DNA of 64,000 nt, taken from Caprella mutica. Its lineage: Eukaryota > Arthropoda > Malacostraca > Amphipoda > Caprellidae. Below, one piece after another: positions 45,613 through 55,586 of this stretch. The notes beneath the pieces are model-generated. The model searched no databases and had not been told where the DNA came from. It worked only from the letters and a program-made list of their open reading frames with translations. Where the stretch lies: NCBI GenBank assembly GCA_947561585.1, contig CANNZV010001139.1:62001-126000 (forward strand), given 5' to 3'. The first letter of the stretch is position 1, and each line of letters starts with the position of its first letter. Both the position numbers and the translations under genes were made by a program.

Positions 45613-47420
45613 TCAATTCTTTGGAGCATCTTGCAGGTGAACAAGCTTTTCCTTGTTATTCTTAGTTCGTATTTGGTTGACTTCCGCAACTTTCGATAGC
45701 ACTGAAATAATTTCCTTTATTTCCTGCTGTACTTGCTTCATTTGGAGCTTTCTTGACACTGATACTGTCGAACATTTGTTATCAACTTGTTCGGAACTTT
45801 TGACATCTAAGAATAGAAATTTCACAAATATATTGAATGAGCCAATATATTTAAGCTTTTTTGTTGCTCCGATTTTTGGGATCAAAGTAAACTCGCGAAG
45901 CATCTTCCTCACATTTTCAGCATCGAATATATCTTCGGCAGTTATGGATTTTCCAGAAATTTCTTCATAATTGAATAAGATATCAGAGACCATGTTTCGC
46001 CTTTGCTTCGGATTACTACAATTATTCCTTTTCTCCAAATAAACTAGGAATAATTCTCGCCATATTGTTAACTGCTCTGAATAGATCCTTGAATCTTTGC
46101 AACTTGGTAGTTTACTTTCAGAATCTGCAGTCACCAACTCATATTCATTTTCAATTAAATCATCTTCCGTTTTAGTTTGAGCTTTTTTCTTTTTGGAAAT
46201 TTCTCTTTTTCCTCTCGACTTCTTCAAATCCGCATCAATCAATACTTGCTTTTCAGTGAGACTTTCATCTTCCTTGTTCACTTTCAAAAGTTCATCACCT
46301 TCAATCATCACCATAGAACCATCAACTCTCTTAAGATAACACTTCGGCACAATCTTCGAATCTCTAATATACGAGCGATACGCAAAAGGATCCGTATTTT
46401 TCAATATTTTGTGGAATCCTGTCAAATGTGTAGGCATATTTGATTGTAAAGCTCCGCATATTACACATTTTCTCCAGTTTCGTCTTTTAATAACCAAATC
46501 TGTTCTCTTATCTCCTCTTTCTTCCTTGGATACCTTGGTCTCTGTTGATGTCGATGTTTCATCCTTTACTTCAGCATTAGAAGCCATACGACGAATAATC
46601 TTAAAAATGTACTCTCTGTCACCTGCCGAAAGATCGGAATGTTCCGAATTCAAATGTTTTCGTAACGTGGACGTTTTCAAATTGCATGAAGAATATGGAC
46701 AGGTCAACATTTTGGAGCCATCATTTGGTTTCAAGCCAACTACGTGAGGTTGGTTAGATTCTTCATCTATTATTTCCTCTTCTACTTGCAGCTCACCTAG
46801 TATCCTATCCATATTTTTGCAAACAATTAGGTTTCTTGAGAGCAATCTGATTGCGCTCTTTACTTCGGTGATGTACGCTTTCTCTGCTTTTTTAATTTTC
46901 AAACCAGTTGAGCGAACCAATTCTTCTAATCCAATTCGTTTCTTTAGGCTGCAAGTATTTTCAGAACCTTCAGTTTTTCTGATGGAGAGTCCCTCCAGCA
47001 TATCTAGGCTGATGCCAATCTCTTCAAATTGAGGCACAACACCGTCCATCTGTTGAAAAATTATTTGTTTTAGTCACTTCGTCAGCACAATACATTCAAA
47101 TATTAATCTTTGTACATAATGTTCACGTCTTGTAACAGTGTATTTCATGTTTCAAAGAACTCAGTGACTGTTTAATTATTAGTAGAATTTGTACATTAGT
47201 TTGTGACCTTTAGCAACATATCTTTTATGGATTCCTTCAATTTCGTTTCTTTTTCGGGTTGAACTGATGAAACATCTGATATATCTTTCTGTTGAGCAAA
47301 GAATTTGAATTAATATATCACTATTAATAAGGAAATGACTATACTCGGTACTAACACGTACTCTATACTTACATGTTCTCCCATAGTGCCTTTTGATATC
47401 GGTTTTCTGTCTTCACTCAT
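45613..47420 (-). CDS. Three-exon host-type gene: C2H2 zinc-finger protein of unknown function (521 aa)
   Basis: Coding exons on the minus strand are 47420-47373 (16 codons), 47288-47208 (27 codons) and 47049-45613 (478 codons plus stop), all joining in phase 0. Intron 1 (84 bp) has GTAAGT and ...GCTCAACAG. Intron 2 (158 bp) has an acceptor TTTTTCAACAG and a weaker donor GTCACA. A further acceptor (ACTTTTTAG, 47450-47448) before the ATG suggests a 5'-UTR exon. In exon-3 numbering, C117-x4-C122-x9-H132-x4-H137 and C195-x2-C198-x9-H208-x4-H213 are two C2H2 fingers. Between and after them the protein is charged (K/E-rich, possible nuclear signal KKSRGKREISKKKK). Residues about 335-430 are helical (WRELFLVYLEKRN, GATKKLKYIGSFNIFVKFL) and recall the SAM-like core-binding fold of tyrosine recombinases; this is speculative. 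It may be a transcription factor or a domesticated transposon protein. Confidence 0.75.
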
Positions 47421-47447
47421 ATTTATATTTAAAGCAATTTCAAAAAT
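47421..47447 (-). other. Likely 5'-UTR piece of the C2H2 gene, after an upstream splice acceptor
   Basis: Between the acceptor-like ACTTTTTAG and the ATG lie 27 A/T-rich bases. The promoter and first exon must be further right, where I could not locate them. Confidence 0.35.
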
Positions 47448-47450
47448 CTA

Positions 47451-48486
47451 AAAAGTAATCAGAATTAATGTTAGGTCAATTTTATATAAGAGATTTTTAT
47501 TTTCAATTAACAATAACAAAATTTTTCATTGGGTCGATACCCGTTGCTTCAACACAATGAATGTACTTTGATACCCAATAGTCATAAACCATTTATTTCA
47601 ACAATCTTCATAGGAAATAATATTCCAATCCGTCAACAAGAAAGAAAAAGCCTCAGGTTAGAGCATAATAATACTCTTCAATCACAATATTTTTTCCTTA
47701 ACTAATTATACCCATTGAATTCATTCACAATGCTTTTAACCTGCATTTTTTTCATTTCATTAAAATGGGTATGACCATACCAATTGACCATAAAAAGGAA
47801 TTAATTTGTTAAGAAAATGATTTAGTCAAAGTAATCCGGTAACGATGTGAATTTTATAATATTCCTGTAGTCCCTATCGCAACTACTTATTAGTTCAATA
47901 ACGATAAAACACCTTCATCATCAGTGACTGTTTAGTTACTATATAAGTTCATAATCTTAAACGTTAGTAGAAAAATGTATACGAAAGACATTGAAAGAGA
48001 CCGATACAGAAGAGACTTCATGACTCTAATTACCACCAGTCGAGAGGAGCATCATGAAATTGACTTCCCTTACCAAATAATGATATGAAAACAGACATGG
48101 ACAAGTGAATATCCACTCAAGGATGGAAAAGGCAGCTACTAAAAGCCTATTGGTATTTCAAATTTAATCAATTGTGCACAATTCTTTTAACGGATAATTG
48201 ATATTCATATAGGTTATCAAACAATATGGTATTCTTAAGTTTGGGAAAATAGTTCTCATTCAATTCTTTTATGTATAATAATAGTCATACCTAAGGTTAA
48301 ATATCGATGAATCATTAGTAATTTCGCAGTTTGTATTGTCTCGTGTGAGTCATAACGCAGGTGTACACTCTTGTATATGAGTCATAGCGCAGGTTATATT
48401 TGTCTTATTTGATAGCCCTCTGCATCAGCTGTTAACTGTGATGAGCAATATTGATTCTAGATACATGTATCGAACTATTAATTTGG
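47451..48486. other. AT-rich flank of the C2H2 gene, no gene seen
   Basis: It may hold an untranslated first exon and promoter of the minus-strand gene. Two copies of a short word (GTGAGTCATAACGCAGGT, TGAGTCATAGCGCAGGT) occur at 48350-48395. Confidence 0.4.
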
Positions 48487-49495
48487 TGTCCGGTATATTC
48501 CACCCCAGTATTTTCCACCCTAGGTATATTCCACCCCGTTAAATTCCACCCCATTTTACAGGTTAGGTTTGGTTAGTTATTAATATTAGTCATTTATTAA
48601 TATTATATATAATACCAAGTAACTTGCTTTTACTCTGTATCAAATTAAACCTTTTGCTGGCTAATAACAAGATGTACATTTTCCACTACACATGTAACTA
48701 AACAGCAAAAAGAAATGTTGTGTGAACGCTCTTTATCAGTTGAATTATTTAGATTTTCAATCTCAAAATGATTTTCTTCCCTATCGCCAACACAACAGCC
48801 ATATTAATTGTAAGATGAGGTCATATAGTACTTTTTGTTATATTTATTTCGTTTTGAATTTGGTATTTTATCTCCTTGTAAAAATGGTGGCTTTTAACCG
48901 AAGGCTTTTTTCTACATTTTTTTTTTGACCAGGAGGTTTTCGATAGTCGATAGGGATGTGAGGATTATTGTACTGAGTTTCAAGACTGGGAGGTTATTGC
49001 CTTTAGATATTGAGAGATTTTGACCTCGGGGAATTTTGTCCTAGAATCCAAAACAGCAACTTATTAGCAAAGAGCGAAAACATTGAATGGGTTGTCTCTG
49101 CCAGTCTTTCCCTCCCACACCTCATCCAACCATTGTTGTAGGAGCACATATGTAGTTTCGTGTTAAAAAGAATTAATATTAACCTGTTCAACACGTAAAC
49201 TTTGATATAAACTACCATATTAGGAATATTTGTTATTCCATAAGAATAAAATTTCAATTGACTTGAACTACCTCTAAATAATGTTATTTTTCCATCGGTA
49301 CGAATTATTTAACAAATGACAATCTAAAATTTTTATTTTTTATTTTTTATTGTCATCCAAATGAGCATTGTCACAGGGGTGGAATTTACAGGGGTGAAAT
49401 ATACCTGGGGTGGAATATACCGGGGTGGAATTTACCGATGTGGAATTTACCGAGGTGGAATATATCGGGGTGGAATATACCTAGAACCATTAATT
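48487..49495. mobile_element. Inverted-repeat element with GGTATATTCCACCCC arrays at both ends
   Basis: 48487-48560 has four units GGTATATTCCACCCC. 49370-49490 has about seven units of the reverse complement (GGGGTGGAATATACC). Between them is about 800 bp without coding capacity, of which 48717-48960 matches 42316-42600. A Lys/Phe/His/Pro-type frame on the minus strand (49386-49625) is a by-product of the array. Confidence 0.7.
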
Positions 49496-51430
49496 TGTAT
49501 CGATAATATTTATTGCCCCGGAACTTCTTGAATTGATCGACGTAAGAGAATACAATGAGATAAATATACGAGTTATATTGACTCAAAATTTTAGTTTTCA
49601 ACTTGTCCCAAAACCGGATCAACATTGTAAGTCAAATTGTCTCATTCTAATGTCTCACTCAAAAACAAAAGTCATATTGACTCCTATTGATTCCTACTTC
49701 ATAGTCAGATTGACTCAGGTAGAGTCAATGGTGTGCAGACGTTTCGTCGGAAATTTTTCGTAAATGGGATATTAACACACTCTAATTATGTTACAAAACA
49801 TGTACTTTAGTTTAACAGAATGTATCAAACGATCAAATTACAAAATAGAATAAAGGTAATGAGGAAAACTATTCAATATATTTCAATCGTTTTTCTACTT
49901 TAACACCAAACAAAAACTATTCAATAAAAACAAATTATTTTTGAAGTAATTCAATAATTCTGGATCGAGTTACGTTTGTGATTATAAAAATTAAAAAAAA
50001 TCCTCTCAATAATCTACGTCTCATCTATACTATAATAAGAGCCGTATCCGTCCGTGGGTCACACTTTTTATTAAGAAATCAAGTGGTGAGCCAGTGGCAA
50101 CATTTTAACTCATCTTTCACTAAATTAATTAGTGAAATATTAATTAGGTGCATAATTAATAAATGATTATGCGTTATACATGAAAAAGTTCAAGGCGTTT
50201 AACTCTCAATCATTGGTGCAACCAATAAAAAACTTTGTAACTTCAATGAACACATTTAAAATTCACTCCTATTGCTCAAATTTGACCAAAGCAGAGAGTA
50301 ATATTTTTAATGAACTCATTTTTTTTCGTTTATTTGACGAGAGAAGTATTTTTACAAAACTAAAAAATAACCATAATATTTTAATTTAATATTTAGTGAA
50401 TTATACTGAGCTTAACAGCTACAAGGTTTTTTAATGTAAAAGGTATTTTTTCCCAATCTTATTGACATAGTCTATTTAATATTCTTGAAAGTGTTGGTGA
50501 TCTGTTCACAATTTTGGTTATTCAAATATGAAATATCGCATCAAATTTTCGAGTGCCGAGACTGGTTGGTTTCAAGTGTGGGGACTCACTTGGCCATTGC
50601 AAGACTTCAGCGTTATGTACAGAGAGCAAATTTTTTTCATGCCTTGCATTTGACAAACGCAGTCAACAAACTTGAACTCAATCGAAAATTTAATGCGATA
50701 TTGGATAGAAATCAAATTAAGTCTTTCACATGCATTAATTGGTAGGCAGGTGGCTAACATTTTGTTTATACGTGTCTGTAGTCCAGTCCACTGCTAATAC
50801 ATACATGCATATTCACGGACTCACAGTATATAGAATATAGTAGTGACAATTGAGACGGTTAGTTTACGTGACGTCATCACAGCAACACTCTAAATTAAAT
50901 CTAAGACAATCTAAGAGTGTTAAATTATGAAAAAATGTTTATTTATTGCCAATATAAAAAAAAAGTAATGGTGTATTCAGTTATTAAAACTACTTGACCC
51001 TAATTTTCGATTTTAGCCAGTTGTCTTGATGACAACAGGGGTATGACTCCTCACTATCCAGTGAAAAAAGGGATCTCATTTGGAATTTCATTGTATAGAC
51101 TATCGATTATTTTAATATTAAAAAAACTTTTGTATATTTTTCTATACTTTCTATTAGGCATATTACGACAACACTGTCGTTCTTATGATAAATAAGGGAA
51201 GTATACTAAAATTTGTTTACTTCTTATACAGTGATGTCCACGGTTTTGCCATTCTTCATTATCAAAACTCACCGTTATAATCGATAGGGTAAGTTTAATT
51301 TACACGAATAAATTATAGAAACATCGTTCTGATTCACTGTTATCTTTGAACCATAGCATATTTTAACAGGTAGCCCAAATAACATAAGCCAACTCTTTCA
51401 CATAAAATGGTGGAATAGTCAGCAGGTCAA
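49496..51430. other. AT-rich intergenic DNA, no gene seen
   Basis: Weak frames at 50180-50389 (69 codons, true ATG) and 50485-50745 have no recognisable features. TATTGACTC words repeat loosely at 49575-49725. Confidence 0.4.
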
Positions 51431-51750
51431 AGCCAAACATATGTTCACTTAGGAAAAAATGTGGCAACGTGAGGAATGACTCATACGTGGCAGTACAACT
51501 AGCGTATAGTCCTTCATACCAGGCAGTATAACCTTCGGAATGCCTCATACGGGATAATACACCATGTAGAGTAACTCATATGAGGTATTAAAACTTACGG
51601 AACGATTTATTCATATATTTAGCTATGGAGTAACTCATAAGAAATGTGGCAACAGCGGAATGATAGATACGAGGCAGTACCACCTGTGGTGTGACTCATT
51701 CGAAAAATTGACATCTGCAGAATGACTCACACAAGATGGTGCAACCTAAA
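51431..51750. repeat. Degenerate minisatellite, about 35-40 bp unit (GGAATGACTCATACG)
   Basis: About eight units of the form GGAATGACTCATACG plus AGGCAGTACAACCT follow in tandem with high divergence. There is no coding frame and no visible element ends. Confidence 0.65.
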
Positions 51751-53336
51751 TGAACAATTCGTATTATAATGAGATTTGTAAACACGTTAGTTTAGGGTAG
51801 CTATATGAAGTGAAAATGATGATATCTTCATATATCTTCACTTAAATTCAAGTACTTCCTACCTGATCCGTTAATTTGTCAACTCACCTTTGCTATACTA
51901 TGTATAAACTCTATAAACACTTGTGTACAGTGTGACCTTTTTTCCTAGTATTGTGCTATATTAATTCTTCAATAAATATAAAAACTTTCAATATTCTTGT
52001 GTATTTCATTCCAACGAAATAAAAGTAAATTATAAAAATAATTCATTTAAAAAGAAGGTTATGAATTATTTAAAAAAATCAGTAATCGAGGTGAGAATCT
52101 TCTAAAATTAAGAATTCCACTAGAATAAATTTTCAATATCCTTGATTGATCAGTTATAACGAAATTCAATATGAGACACTCTATACTTCATTCTCATTTT
52201 TGTAATAAATAAATGTGTTGAAAATTACGAGTGAAAGCGTATAATTATAATAGTTTATAATATTACATAATTTATATAAAGAAAAGAAAGATATTCATCC
52301 CTAGGATTAAGATGTATGACAGTTACCATTATGATATACATAATTACTTTATTCATATCCTATTCATTAGAAATACCTTCATCTTATTAAACTTTCAATT
52401 CCATCTCACTTCAAAATTTTATTATCAGAAAAAGAAAATTATTATTATTTAATCATTTTAATATTCTCTTCAATAACCAAGGCACAAGCGGATGAGAGGC
52501 TTTGGAATATATATCACTCCTGATGGCTCATCTAATCCAAAAAGACTCCTGAAGGTGAATAGTGAGAAATAGTGGTACGCCCTCTCCTTTGTAGAACGAG
52601 TGATTCATAAAATATTCGTTGCTTGCATTATATATGGAATGCAGAAACAAGCGTAGAGACCCACAATACAGAGTATGGTGAATAATAGAATACTTCAGAT
52701 ATACAGGGTGCCCCAGCCAACAGTGAGTCCAAAGATAAAAGTTGAGGTTTTTTAGTTATATGAAGACCGATAGAAAAAGAAAAATCAATTGAAAGAGATA
52801 TGCGTTAAATTTAAAATTATACAACAGTTACACATTCCTCTTATATCTTTGATGACCCGACGGAGACGAGGGACCATCCGTAGAATGAGGGGAAATTTGA
52901 TAGTATGAGGAGAAATAACGTCAAGGTATTGTGCTAAACTCAATAGAGTGACCTAGACATAAAATCTAGCACATAATATAATCTAAAGACTATTTATATT
53001 CAAAACGCTAGAGCAGCTGCCTGAGTTACATTTATATTATCTGAAAAGAGACGTAATTCTATTTCATTTTTTTAGAAAATGAAAGAATTAAGTTTTATTT
53101 GTAATTAATATAAATAACACAAGAGTGATTTACGAAAAACATCGTAATAATGATGTCTAAATAAGTTTGGAATTTAGTACAATAAAAAGTATATTGCATG
53201 TTTATTCTTTGTGTTATGGGCCTCCTTCTAGGAAATCTTAATAAATTTATAAACTGAAGAGCAAGTGAAACCACGTAAAAAGTAATCATCCTTCTATTTT
53301 TCTTAAGAGATTTCGAATAATAAAATATTCATCATC
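51751..53336. other. AT-rich intergenic DNA, no gene seen
   Basis: A TACAGGGTGCCCCAGCC word at 52699-52715 resembles the ends of several arthropod transposons, but no second end was found. Confidence 0.4.
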
Positions 53337-53812
53337 AGTATCCTAATTTTGACTAATCTAAACATATTATATATGTAGAGCAGAGAAGTATAATAGCTAC
53401 CAAAATTAATAAAGTCGTCTATAAAGTTACTAAATAATAAAAGAAAAAGGAAATATTAGAAAAATAATAAGTTATTAACCCAAAATAGTTTAATTAAAAG
53501 AACTCGCTTGTTCATTGAGCGATGGTGACTGCTTATGGATGTATATAGATTCTAATGGTTTGTAGTTTACAAAATTTTGAAATTATCTTCCTTAATTGGG
53601 TGATTCGAATCTAAAGAATGGTTGCGAATTGAACTGAAAGGTGGGGAGCTATAGGTGTTATTAGTTCTAAAAGATATTCCCTTATTCGAATCACCCAATT
53701 AAGGAAACCAGTGTGATATTCGTATATTGGAATCTATATACATCCATAAGCAGTCACCATCGCTCAATGAACAAGCGAGTTCTTCTAATTTAACTATTTT
53801 GGGTTAATAACT
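53337..53812. mobile_element. Long palindromic (fold-back) element, left arm and most of the centre
   Basis: 53468-53560 (GTTATTAACCC, AACTCGCTTGTTCATTGAGCG, GGTGACTGCTTATGG) is repeated inverted at 53727-53812 with nearly complete identity. A further inner pair (TCCTTAATTGGGTGATTCGAAT) lies at 53589 and 53675. The outer part of the left arm (53337-53472) has its inverted mate at 63874-64000, on the other side of the BEL element. The palindrome was therefore split by that insertion. The arms exceed 400 bp and continue beyond the window on the right. Confidence 0.8.
53808..53812 (+). repeat. Target-site duplication of the BEL element, left copy (TAACT)
   Basis: TAACT precedes the 5' LTR and is repeated at 63874-63878 after the 3' LTR; 5 bp is the usual length for BEL/Pao integration. 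Confidence 0.8.
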
Positions 53813-55167
53813 TGTGCTGGAAAGCAATTAACGTTGTTCATATTTCATATTTGAATATCTTCCATCCAAAACCATTGGCCCAGTTTTTAGCATTTATGTC
53901 TTTACAACTCTTGGTCTGGAGAACGGCAACATTGTTGTTGTTTGAACGCGCATACATAGTTCATTAGTTTGATGGAAACTAGTTGAGTAGGGCGCAGAGA
54001 TTTCGATAGTGCAAAGATCGATTTTTAACATGTGTGCAATCCTTGCTTTGGCTATGTGCTATCTTTGGCTTTGTGCTATCTTTGGCTATGTGCTATCTTT
54101 GGCTATGTGTTATCTTTGGCTATGTGCTACCTTTGGCTATGTGCTACCTTTGGCTATGTGCTACCTTTGGCTATGTGCTACCTTTGGCTATGTGCTACCT
54201 TTGGCTATGTGCTACTTTTGGCTATGTGCTATCTTTGGCTATGTGCTATCTTTGGCTATGTGCTATCTTTGGCTATGTGCTATCTTTGGCTATGTGCTAT
54301 CTTTGGCTATGTGCTATCTTTGGCTATGTGTTATCTTTGGCTATGTGCTATCTTTGGCTATGTGCTATCTCTGGCTATGTGCTATATTTGGCTATGTGCT
54401 ATCTTTGGCTATGTGCTATCTTTGGCTATGTGTTATCTTTGGCTATGTGCTATCTTTGGCTATGTGCTATCTTTGGCTATGTGCTATCTTTGGCTATGTG
54501 CTATCTTTGGCTATGTGCTATCTTTGGCTATGTGCTATCTTTGGCTATGTGCTATCTTTGGCTATGTGCTATCTTTGGCTATGTGCTATCTTTGGCTATG
54601 TGCTATCTTTGGCTATGTGCTATCTTTGGCTATGTGCTATCTTTGGCTATGTGCTATCTTTGGCTATGTGCTATCTTTGGCTATGTGCTATCTTTGGCTA
54701 TGTGCTACCTTTTGCTATGTGCTACCTTTTGCTATGTGCTACCTTTTGCTATGTGCTACCTTTTGCTATGTGTTACCTTTTGCTATGTGCTTTCCCTTGT
54801 TATGTGCTATCCCTTGTTATGTGCTATCCCTTGTTATGTGCTATCCCTTGTTATGTGCTATCCCTTGTCATGTACTATCCCTTGTTGTAAATCTCCTTAT
54901 ATTCCAGAACTGAGATAAATTTACTACATAGTTTTATAATCAAATCATTGTACGCATCTTAAATCTGATTCTATTCTATCTAGACTAAAGCCAAACCCAC
55001 TGTAAGTCTAATGTTATATACGCCACTAGTTCTCGTTATATATGCATTTTATATTGTTCTATAAATTTTATTTCAATGTTACAACTTCTCGTGTATCTTT
55101 CTACAGAATACAAAATTCACAAACCCAGTCTATCGACGCTGTGTTTAAACCCTAACGTACCAGGACA
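53813..55167 (+). repeat. 5' LTR of the BEL element (1355 bp)
   Basis: TG...CA ends; promoter and poly(A) sites are not obvious. From offset 232 it holds about 50 copies of a 17-bp repeat. It is 170 bp longer than the 3' LTR, exactly ten repeat units. Confidence 0.93.
54045..54890 (+). repeat. 17-bp minisatellite in the 5' LTR (about 50 units)
   Basis: The main unit is TGCTATCTTTGGCTATG. Towards the right it changes stepwise to TGCTACCTTTTGCTATG and then TGCTATCCCTTGTTATG. Because 17 is not a multiple of 3 and no unit contains a stop in any plus frame, three overlapping open frames of about 293 codons (LCAIFGYVLSLAMCYLW repeats) result; they are not genes. Confidence 0.95.
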
Positions 55168-55586
55168 GTATTAGTGGTGGCTGTGTCGACCTGACGGACG
55201 GATTCTTGGTCCCGGTGCTCTGCTCACCACTCCTGTGCTCTGCTCACCACTCCTGTGCTCTGCTCACCACTCCTGTGCTCTGCTCACCACTCCTGTGCTC
55301 TGCTCACCACTCCTGTGCTCTGCTCACCACTCCTGTGCTCTGCTCACCACTCCTGTGCTCTGCTCACCACTCCTGTGCTCTGCTCACCACTTCGGTGCTT
55401 TGCTCACCACTCCTGTGCTCTGCTCACCACTCCTGTGCTCTGCTCACCACTCCTGTGTTCTGCTCATAATGGAAGAATTTTTGGCATTGGTTTCCTGTGC
55501 CTGAAGTGAGGGTCGTATTTCGTGCACAAACCCCCCCCCCTTTCCATTTCCTGTTGTGTTAAATCACCAAAGCCCAAGATTGTAAG
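55168..55586 (+). other. BEL leader: candidate primer-binding site and 20-bp minisatellite
   Basis: TGGTGGCTGTGTCGACC (55175-55191) starts seven bases after the LTR and is the likely tRNA primer-binding site, though the tRNA was not identified. 55217-55467 has about 13 copies of CTGCTCACCACTCCTGTGCT, mostly perfect, with the last ones varied. Open frames in it are by-products. A run of about 11 C residues lies near 55530, and the gag ATG follows at 55587. Confidence 0.65.

Noticed and set aside
50180..50389. 69-codon frame with a true ATG (MKKFKAFNSQS).
   Set aside because: AT-driven composition, no domain and no splice or neighbour context; chance cannot be excluded.
52699..52860. TACAGGGTGCCCCAGCC as the end of a transposon.
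   Set aside because: It resembles known transposon ends, but no matching second end, target duplication or coding sequence could be found in the window.
54009..54918. Three overlapping plus-strand frames of about 293 codons coding for hydrophobic repeats (and the same at 62885-63624).
   Set aside because: They arise from a 17-bp tandem repeat without stops; identical peptides in all three frames and the location inside LTRs show they are not genes.
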